A stretch of DNA of 64,000 bases. It comes from Anticarsia gemmatalis. Taxonomy: Eukaryota > Arthropoda > Insecta > Lepidoptera > Erebidae. Each line of letters starts with the position of its first letter. Within the stretch, counting starts at the first letter, position 1. A program made the translations under genes and the position numbers. Of the stretch, positions 12,291 to 20,745 are shown one piece after another. Below the pieces are notes generated by a model. It ran no database searches. It was not told the DNA's origin and saw only the letters and a list, made by a program, of their open reading frames with translations. Where the stretch lies: positions 5,890,001 through 5,954,000 of the forward strand of contig NC_134766.1 of the NCBI RefSeq assembly GCF_050436995.1, given 5' to 3'.

Positions 12291-12500
12291 AATGCAAAAG
12301 GGACGTATTTCAAAATATACCTACTGCTATATTACAAAATATAAATAACAAATACTAGTGTTTGAATGCAAAACGGTCGTTTTCAGAAATATGGCACTTT
12401 TGTATTACAAAATATGGTAACAAATACTATAGTTAGAATGCAAAAAGGACGTTTTCCAAAATATGGCAGTTTTGTATTGTAAAATATAATCACATTAACT
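12291..12500 (+). repeat. Three degenerate tandem units of about 72 bp
   Basis: Units start at 12291, 12365 and 12437. Each begins AATGCAAAA and continues with a cgttttc-type block, AAAATATGGCA and TATTACAAAATAT. They form part of the right subterminal region of the 2.24 kb element. Confidence 0.8.
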
Positions 12501-12797
12501 TGAAATTTTGCACCCAACACAGACATATTTTGGATTGTGGCACTTTTTCATGCAACTGACGAGCATTTGCGTTGAATCTCCGGGCGTAACTCGCAAAGTG
12601 GCTGTTTTGCACTGACATTACCTGTCAAAGTGAGCTAATGCAAAAAGGGCAGTAAGTCAGTGCAGCCATAATATGAGCAAAAATGATGGGGGTTTTTTTT
12701 TTACTATAAAATATAGTCGGTTCAGGTGTCATTTTTGCAATAAAACGATTTTCAATTTTTTTTGAGTTGTGGCCCTTTTGCATTGAAGGAGCGAAAT

Positions 12798-13860
12798 ATG
12801 CAGCTTTTCGACTCTTATTCGAACGTCAAATTTACCCTTAAAATACTGTTAACAGCATTAAATACGTTATAGAATAGGATGACCTAAAAGCCTCAAACAA
12901 CAACCTTCTTGTTTTTATCTTTTGATCTCTTTTCTATAAAGCAAAAGTTTTTCTTAACAAAAGACCTACTAAATCGACCTCCAACGTAAATATTTAGCAT
13001 TTGTCTTAAGAACAAACAGCTTGCGCCTATAGTTCGTAAATAAAAACAAAACGTATTGCGTCATTCGACAATAAATGACTTAACTATAACCTCTGGTACA
13101 TTGTGCATTCCACAACGAAATAGTAACATAACATCTTGATACAGCTTTCCAAAATGACTACATAAGTAATGACTAATATATAAATTATATACGCTATCTC
13201 TACGTATCTTAGATTATAATGACAGAGTTTAACTAAGGGGCTTCGAATATCGCCAGAGAGATCGTATCTTTCCTGACTCATAGTATAATGATAGGTCTCT
13301 GCTAACCTCCCCGCTATTTATTAGGCACACTCTGTATTCGGTAAATTTTATTCCAAAGACGATTCTCTGAATTTATAACTGATCATTTTGGCGGCAAACT
13401 ATCCATTAGCGAATTAGTCTTGCGATAGATACGATTCCTAATTCGTATTTCTTGGTTTAACGATCAGTGACCTGTGAGCTTTTATAAAACTGAACTAGAT
13501 CAAATTATAGGTTTATTTGAATTGATTGCTGATCCAATTCTTAGAGTTTTTATGTAATCTGAGAAATAGTTTAGTATGAAATTTAAATTCTTAGTTATTT
13601 TTATTAATGTAGCTATCAACAAATGGGAGTAACTAATCGCTATCAAATGACTAGTAGTGACATCTCGTGTGAAGTAGCATGTTATTGTAAAAAAATAGTG
13701 TTAAACATTAAGTACTAGATGGCATTACATTAGCAATTTTATTTTATTGTTGCTCATTAATTAATCATATGTTAATAAAATTGCATATTTTATCTGAATG
13801 TCTTTCATTTTCATCAAAATTCATAAGTATATAATTATTAAATTACTGTTTCATTTAACA
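12798..13860. other. AT-rich non-coding stretch before the proteasome gene
   Basis: No gene, RNA or dispersed repeat was recognised. Confidence 0.5.
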
Positions 13861-13994
13861 CAAGTTACACTGCCGGCTATTATATTTTGGCAACATTGTG
13901 AACTAAACGTCAAGCTTGACAAATCGGCGTTTTTGAAGAAATTCGCTTGTCATTCATCCAGTGTTTGAGAAATTATTTGAATCACAAAACAATA
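13861..13994 (+). promoter_or_regulatory. Probable promoter and 5' UTR of proteasome beta-5
   Basis: The 130 bases before the start codon are less AT-rich than the flanks. They contain a perfect 12-bp palindrome, GTCAAGCTTGAC (13909-13920), 75 bases before the ATG. No TATA box is evident. The transcription start was not located; the promoter role is inferred from position. Confidence 0.4.
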
Positions 13995-16410
13995 ATGGCT
14001 CTGCTAGATTTTTGCCATTTAGATGAGAAGATTAACCTGAAGCCCGTCGATTCCCTCGCTTCCTTCCAAAATGACGTGCTTGGATACAGCCAGAACTTCG
14101 TAAACAGCGCTCAACTCGCGTCGCCTCCGTTTGCAAACGTAAGTAAAGGTTATAACGCTGTAAAACAATCTAAATACCACCAGAATTTGATTAATAATCG
14201 TGTTTTATTGAATTTCTAGCCCGTACAGACCCTGTCACAGTTCAATCAGAAGGATGAGACAGGCAAAGAGATCAAAATTCAGTTCGACCACGGAACCACC
14301 ACTCTTGGCTTCCGTTACAAGGTAATTTAACTTATTACACTACTTTATACCCCTATTATTGTTAAAAGTCGTATTTATTATTATTCCATATGATATAAGA
14401 CCTATTTACATTAATAACTTGCCTACATTGTAAATGTACCTGTTCTGTCACTTGTTTTCATAAAATCAAGTCATTGTTGAGGCATTTCAGAATTTGTTTG
14501 CTTGCTTCAGAACATGTTTGTCAGTGGATGGCAAATTATACTACACCTGCAAGTCATCTGTTGATATATTAACATAGTATCATATAATTTCTTAGTGTTT
14601 TGTATAAAGTAATATGTCATCTATACTAGTTTTAAAATCAATGTAACAGGTACTTAAGATATTAGATAACTTCTAGAAATATAAGTTATAGCAAACTACT
14701 TCAAAAAACATAATGTATAGTTTATTGATAACTTGTGTCCCTCAGGGTGGAGTCCTACTGGCAGTGGACTCTCGTGCCACCGGTGGTCAGTTCATCGGCT
14801 CACAGTCCATGAAGAAGATTGTGGAGATCAATGACTACTTGTTAGGTGAGTAGTAACAGCTCATTGCAATAAATTAAACTATGACTGTGCACTTTTGTGT
14901 AGAACTGCAAGTAAAAAATTGATTACTTTGAATTTTCATTTGAACTTTCTGATATCATACACATGTACATGCAAATAGACCATATGCATGCAACAATATA
15001 AGCATTTATGCCTAGAGCATGACCTGCAAATGTTTAAAAGGGGTCAATAGAAACCCCATTCTTGTTTTGTCCATTATGCATTGACCCTGTGTTACTAAAG
15101 GTAATTTGACAATAAACTCAGTTACCAAATTCTATTCAAAGCAAAAAAAATAGTCCATAATGATACAGCAACAATTATAACAGTGAAAAAAAACAAAAAC
15201 TACTCTTGTCATATAACAACATAACTCTACATGGACCTGTCTTTAACAACTTTTTTCATCTCAGGTACTCTGGCCGGTGGTGCCGCCGACTGTGTGTACT
15301 GGGACCGTGTGCTCGCTAAACAGTGCCGACTGTACGAGCTGCGCAACCGCGAGCGTATCTCTGTAGCGGCTGCCAGCAAGCTCATGGCCAACATGGTCTA
15401 TAACTACAAGGGCATGGGACTCAGTATGGGCATGATGCTCGCTGGTATTGATAAGAGAGTGAGTATACTTATTTATGGATTCTTTCATCATAAAAGCTGT
15501 TTATACTGCTATTTAATTAAAATCTGATCCCTATGTAATTACTATACTAATATAAATAAATACTGTATAAATCATACAATATGATGTATCACATCATTTC
15601 TATATAAATATTTGGTGCATCTGCCATCTATCATCTACGCACTCCTGACTATAATTTTCCCCCTTGGAATACTACTTTGTAAACTTGTCTCTTCCTTCTG
15701 AATTTGCTGTAGAAGAGTATTTTTCTCGCCAAACATTCATCAGAAACAACTTGTGTTAATAATTTGTCCGTGTTACAGGGAGCTCAACTGTACTACGTAG
15801 ACAGCGAAGGCACGCGCACCCCCGGCAAGGTGTTCTCAGTAGGATCTGGTTCCGTATACGCTTTTGGTGTACTCGACAGTGGGTATAGCTGGGACCTTTC
15901 TGATCTTGAAGCACAAGGTAATCAATCTGTTTAAAATATTTTGAAATAGATTCTCTTCGTAGTCATTTTAAATAATCTGTTTAAAATTCTGGCTTTTTCT
16001 TATTTCAATAATATCTATCACCTGATATATCCTAAGTTTAGGTAGTATCTAAACCCAATGGAATATACTAACATTCATAAATGTTGCCAGCATTTTATAT
16101 GTTAATACACAATACACCCTTTTCTATAAACAGTAGCCTAATCAAACAAAAACAACTCATCACTTAATAAAGAAATTACTACAAAACATGTTTAACTTTA
16201 GATCACCAATACCAGTGTCGTAACTCCACAATTCTCTCCACAGAGTTAGGTCGTCGTGCGATCTACCACGCGACCCACCGCGACGCGTACTCAGGCGGCA
16301 TCATCCGCGTGTACCACATCAGCGACAAGGGCTGGGTCAACATCTCCAACGAGGACTGCTCCGAGCTCCACTACAAGTACCAAGCGGAGAAGGGCATCAC
16401 TGACGCTTAG
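13995..16410 (+). CDS. Prosbeta5 (PSMB5): Proteasome subunit beta type-5 (chymotrypsin-like catalytic subunit), 6 exons, 281 aa
   Basis: Catalytic beta-5 subunit of the 20S proteasome, an N-terminal threonine protease that cleaves after hydrophobic residues. Coding exons are 13995-14138, 14220-14321, 14746-14845, 15265-15458, 15779-15917 and 16244-16410, all GT-AG and in frame. The start is the ATG in context ACAATAATGG; an in-frame extension upstream has no family support. A 73-residue propeptide ends at Gly73. The mature chain starts at Thr74 in HGTTTLGF, and counting from it Asp17 and Lys33 of the active site are present. Further family blocks are GTLAGGAADC, ELRNRERISVAAASK, MGLSMGMMLAG, YYVDSEG, VGSGSVYA and RDAYSGG. 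The mature length of 208 aa is normal. Position 45 of the S1 pocket is Leu, where vertebrate beta-5 has Met. The neighbouring crotonase gene is convergent, with 624 bp between the stop codons. Confidence 0.97.
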
Positions 16411-16423
16411 ATTTACTGCCTTT

Positions 16424-16429
16424 AATAAA
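16424..16429 (+). terminator. Poly(A) signal of the proteasome beta-5 gene
   Basis: A canonical AATAAA lies 14 bases after the stop codon, followed by T-rich sequence. It implies a very short 3' UTR. Confidence 0.7.
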
Positions 16430-16535
16430 TATTGTCATATTTTTAATTATATTGTTATTTTTTCAATACGATATTCTACAATATTCTCGCAAAAAGAACT
16501 GTACTGCTAAAACGTACATCTAAAATGCTGCCATC

Positions 16536-16600
16536 TTGAATTTTAAATGAATGCATTTGAATTTTAAATGAATGCATGAATTGAATTTTAAATGAATGCA
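16536..16600 (+). repeat. Three near-tandem copies of a 20-bp unit
   Basis: The unit TTGAATTTTAAATGAATGCA occurs exactly at 16536-16555, 16557-16576 and 16581-16600. It lies between the convergent beta-5 and crotonase genes, just past the beta-5 poly(A) signal. Confidence 0.9.
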
Positions 16601-16947
16601 TTTGAAAACAACACTCATATGTATGATAAAATATTTTCTTTCAGCAAGTATTTTCATAGAAAACAAAATTCGACTGCCAAAAGGGGTCTATCGAAAGCTG
16701 GCAAGCTGTACACAAAGAAAAATTTTTATTTCCCTTGGACAAAAGACCACCATTGTAACAGCCATTTTCCTACGTACGTTACGTACACGAATGTATACGT
16801 TCGTACTTTTGCTTATAGATTACAAAATATAACCTAATAATTATCTGGCATTCTGTAAACGCTCATAATTTCACTCCAAGCGATTCCAAAACACACCGTT
16901 TCACAGAGGAATATCAAAATATCACAACATAAAAACAATTAATTACA

Positions 16948-16953
16948 TTTAAT
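16948..16953 (-). terminator. Possible poly(A) signal of the crotonase-family gene
   Basis: ATTAAA on the minus strand lies about 80 bases after the stop codon. It is a common variant signal; the assignment rests on position only. Confidence 0.35.
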
Positions 16954-17034
16954 ACAGTTGAAACAAAAAGCCTCAGTTCAATACTAGATAGTTATATCAC
17001 AACTCAATAGCTAGCTACTCTTAACACTAAACAA

Positions 17035-20000
17035 CTACGTCTTCTTCTCATCTTTGTCTGTGGTCGTCGTGGTCGTGCTTGTAGTCGAGACTCCTTCTTT
17101 GATGATGATCTCCTCCGATACGTCTTCCATTTCCCAGTCTTTGAGCGGCAACTCTGATAGCTTGTAGAATTTACCGTGTTTGCCGATACCTGTGGAAAAA
17201 TTGGATATTTTCTTTACTAATGGACATATACTTAATTTTTCTTTTGTAACATTTTTCAGCGTGCAATGCAAATCGCGAATGATCAGTTTTGCTTTGTGAT
17301 AAGCAAAAAATCTATTCCTAATTATTTTGCACATTACAAAAGAATATCTAAAAACACTAGTTTGAACTTAAGACCCTGTTCTTGAAAATAAGTAAGGTCC
17401 CCAACCTGTAATTGGCCATAATGTTGGCCCAGCAGTGGGACAGTAACAGTTTAAAACTAATTATTTATTTATGAACTCAGATTATTGTCTTTGATCCCTG
17501 CCTACCATTGTACGTTACAAAAAACAACCTACAAGTTAGGGGGTGACTGTTACCAAGCAGTAGAACAGCAATAGGTTAAGAAAATGTATGAATTGTATAA
17601 TAGTAAATACCTTTTTGGAACTTCTGAACCCCATCTTTAATATCTTCAATGGCGTTTCCGAGTAGACTGGTCATGACAGCCTCGTCTCTCATGCTCTCCT
17701 CACTGTTGGGGTTCAGCTGCGAGTTCACTGCCGCCAGCTTGTCCATCATTAGTGCGTTCTGAGGGAACTTTGACAAGGACTTCGCTAGTTTTATCGCTTC
17801 TCCTAGGGCTGAAATACAACGGAAATTTAATATTTAGTGCCAAAAAAGTCTAAATATTGTAACTGGTGGTCTTGTATGATGAGATGCATGAATGTGAATG
17901 AAGCAAAGAAAGTTTGTAAGGATCGACGTAAATGGCTTGCTTAAGTCTCTGCCAACCCCTATGAGAGAGGCATGACTTTATGTATGTAAAAAATGTCTAA
18001 GAGTATGAAAGCCAAATTTTGTATCAGCAGAAAATAACTATTAGTGCAGTAGTGCTAATGCTTTGTACTTTAACGTTGTCTTAGCCACAGAAATCTTTTT
18101 AAAATTTTAGCACTGTTACCTGTTCCTGTTGAAGTAAGTTTAGCTGCCAACCCGAACTGATTGGCCTCCACCCCCGTGATGAGGCGTCCTGTGATCACCA
18201 GATCTAATGCACGCGATAGTCCCACTAGTGAAGTGAGCTTACGGCCTCCGTATAACGACAGTGGCACACCTGCCGAAGAAATAAATGAAAGACTTATAAA
18301 GTGTTTTGTTTCTTTCACTCCTTAGCAAAATGAAAATGAGAAAACATATATTATTATAGTAGCATTTTAACTAAAATAGGTTTATAGTGTGTTTATGAAT
18401 AAAAGGGTTAGTATGTGCTATTTAACTTTGCATGTCTACAAAACGAAACAGAAGGGGTAAAATGAGTAGATGTAGACAATGAATGTGGACGATATAGAAG
18501 TAACAATAGCAAGATTTGTTGTTTTGCTATCTACAATCCTTCACGTAAAGTTAACACAATGGTAGCAATAAGACGGCTAACACTTCCGATGATAGGGACA
18601 TAAATAAAAACATTTAACCAATATAATAACTAGATATCGTATCGTCGCGAGTTCTTGGGTTCTACACTCATGTGAGAGCACTTAATCTATTGAAACAGTT
18701 AGTGGTAAAGGCTATATTTTTGTCGACATTTGCCGACGAAAGCGTCGTGAGCATGTTCTGATTTGTGGAGTATAGCCGACCGTGGGTCAAAGGGTTAACA
18801 AAATGGAAGTTAAATAATAATGGTACAAACCAAATCTCCTGCCGAGAAAGCCCATGACAGCTGTATCTTCTATAACTCGTAGATCACAAGAGAGAGCCAG
18901 CTCAAAACCTTCAGCCACTGCATATCCTGACACTGCAGCTATCGTGACCTTGTCGCACAGCGGTCGCCTAAGGAGACGCGCCTGGAAATATATTATTTAT
19001 TTTATTTCTTTGATTAAAGCCCAACAAGAACTATTTAAGAAAACTCTTGTTTTATGAGTGTTTAAATTCACCATAGTATGAGTAAAAATCATAGTTATTA
19101 AAATCATATTATCTGATTATATTCATCATTAAATTTTATTATTATGTATAATATATGGTCTAGTGCTTTGCATTTTTCTTTACAATATAATTTATCATAC
19201 ACAATGCAAAAGTACCACTATGGTCCCAAAAGTGAAGATATTCAAATGAATACATAAACAAACTTACAGCAGCATCAGTCATTGTGCTATATCCCTTCTC
19301 TCCCATTTCGTCCATATCAAACCCAGAACAGAAAGTGCCTCCTTCCCCATAGAACACCAACACCTTGGCGTCTTTGTCTTTATCAAATTCATTTATAGCA
19401 GCTGCCATCTCTTGTAGTGTGGGGATGTCTAAACTGTTGCGAGTCACTTGACGATCTATGTTCAGTGTAGTGATTGCTCCAAATTTTTCAACTATGATAT
19501 CTGTAGAACATTCATTAAGAATATGCTTAAAGTTTAATATTATTCATCAGTATATCATTTTTAAGAAATTACAAATATGTCTAACATATGCAATCCCTTG
19601 CACAAACAGATATTTTTCCATATTTTTAAGATAAGTTATGGTTAAATGGGAATATATATTTATGCTTCGCTGTCAAACCCTTTGCTTTAAAAAAATTATG
19701 GCTATAAATTATACTGCATACTAGTGATAATCTATATGAATCCTATTGCTTGTTCGTCTGTTCCCGAAATAAAAGGAGACAAACTACAGAGAAGGATACT
19801 ACAAATAATTTGATGTTAAATATATTTGAATTATTATTAACAACAACAGGAAATAAAATATTGCTTTGCGCGCAATGCAGAATAAAATAAGTTGCGCCAT
19901 AATTATTTCAACGTATCAGAGGTCAATTATAGCAATGTTTTTTTTGCACAATGGACGGGAGATTTCTCACACTGATTGTATATGAAGTAGAAGGTAATAG

Positions 20001-20166
20001 TGAAAAGTATTTTAAAGGTAACTAAAAAAGTAATAACCTTACTTTTAATTTTGATTTCTTCCTCTTTCTTTGGTTCTTTTTTAGCATCATTGGAAGCAAA
20101 ACGAACGGCATTTCTATTAACCGATGGGTTGATGGCCGAAAACAATCTTCTTAATACAATTCTCAT
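17035..20166 (-). CDS. Mitochondrial enoyl-CoA hydratase/isomerase (crotonase) family protein, 6 exons, 336 aa
   Basis: Crotonase-fold protein, probably acting on an acyl-CoA in the mitochondrial matrix; the exact substrate cannot be read from the sequence. Coding exons in order of transcription are 20166-20043, 19500-19268, 18981-18831, 18269-18120, 17808-17611 and 17189-17035; all junctions keep frame. Residues 1-30 are rich in Arg and Ser with no acidic residue before Asp28, like a mitochondrial presequence, followed by a Lys/Glu-rich linker. The fold is marked by CSGFDMDEMG (99-108, first oxyanion-hole strand), AAVSGYAVAEGFELALSCDL (134-153), RRFGVPL and LVGLSRALDLVITGR. Glu146 matches catalytic Glu144 of ECHS1, but no residue matches Glu164, and the second oxyanion-hole glycine is Glu143. 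The C-terminus is a Thr-rich, charged tail. Hydratase activity is therefore uncertain; other crotonase reactions or loss of catalysis are possible. Confidence 0.9.
17398..17458 (+). repeat. Fragment of the CCAGCAGTGGGACAGTAA repeat family
   Basis: A short degenerate copy shares CCCCAACCTG, TTGGCC and CAGCAGTGGGACAGTAA with copies near 8316-8412, 31497-31590, 57570-57760 and (reverse) 60735-60815. It lies in the last crotonase intron. Confidence 0.6.
17868..17992 (+). repeat. Dispersed LINE-tail-like repeat (GAATGTGAATGAAGCAAAG family), copy 2 of 4
   Basis: It shares GAATGTGAATGAAGCAAAG, a GTTTGTA block, a TCTCTGCC block and CCCTATG with copies at 9490-9605, 33255-33420 and 54468-54595. It is non-coding and sits in crotonase intron 4. 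The family resembles 3' tails of lepidopteran LINEs; that class is an inference. Confidence 0.7.
18297..18410 (+). repeat. Dispersed repeat copy in crotonase intron 3
   Basis: The sequence containing GTTTCTTTCACTCC, GAGAAAACATAT and ACTAAAATAGGTTTATAG recurs at 59758-59872 with the same order and spacing. It is a transposon-derived dispersed repeat of unknown class. Confidence 0.75.
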
Positions 20167-20745
20167 TGTACTTAATTTATGCGGCGGCGTAATCTAAAAA
20201 TAACTTAAAAATCGCTGTGCCGTAGAATAACAACAAGAATCTATCGATTTGAATTCTGTCAATTTCAGTCCGGTCTGATTTCTGACAGTGACATAATCTT
20301 GACATTTTAATCTCTTTTGTAAAACGAAACTCATTTTATTGAACGGAAATGTATTTTTTGTGATTAAATCAACGATTAATTTGTATTTATTTACCATATT
20401 ATATTTATTTTTGAAAATTAACGAAATATTGGGATACTACAAATGGCCTTAATTAAAATTTTCTTGGAATTTAGAAAGCAATCATCATACTTTGGACACG
20501 TCAACGGTAAATTTACCAACGGCGAGCAACACTGAAGTCCGCTGTCAAAAACACCAAAATCATTCTTGATTGAATTTTCTCGACAAATTCTCTTAGTACA
20601 CGTGTACCACCGCTATATTGTTAATAGTTTCATCATTTGTATCTATTTGTGGTCAAACGAGCGTCGAGAAGCGTCCGCAGGCATTACAAGGGTTCCTTGT
20701 AACCTGACTTCTTAGTGGCCTAGTTGTTTGTGTTTACATTGTAAA
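20167..20745. promoter_or_regulatory. Shared divergent promoter region of the crotonase-family gene and Derlin-1
   Basis: The two start codons are head to head with 579 bp between them, so this interval must hold both 5' UTRs and promoters. It contains several TGACA/TGTCA pentamers, including TGACAGTGACA (20283-20293), TTGACATT (20300-20307) and CTGTCAAA (20542-20549). No TATA box is obvious. An ORF of 67 codons on the minus strand here has no family features and is ignored. Confidence 0.6.

Larger units (their letters stand above)
10554..12793. mobile_element. 2.24 kb terminal-inverted-repeat element, non-autonomous, with subterminal motif repeats
   Basis: The left end at 10554-10583 and the right end at 12764-12793 are 30-bp inverted repeats with 27 matches; each begins CGCTCCTT. 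The flanks are a 4-bp direct repeat AAAT (10550-10553 and 12794-12797), a possible target-site duplication but weak in AT-rich DNA. The motif AATGCAAAAGGG(A/C)C or its reverse complement recurs near both ends. No transposase frame is present. A broken LINE lies inside. Confidence 0.7.

Noticed and set aside
15261..15491. 76-codon minus-strand frame opposite proteasome beta-5 exon 4
   Set aside because: It is the antisense shadow of a coding exon.
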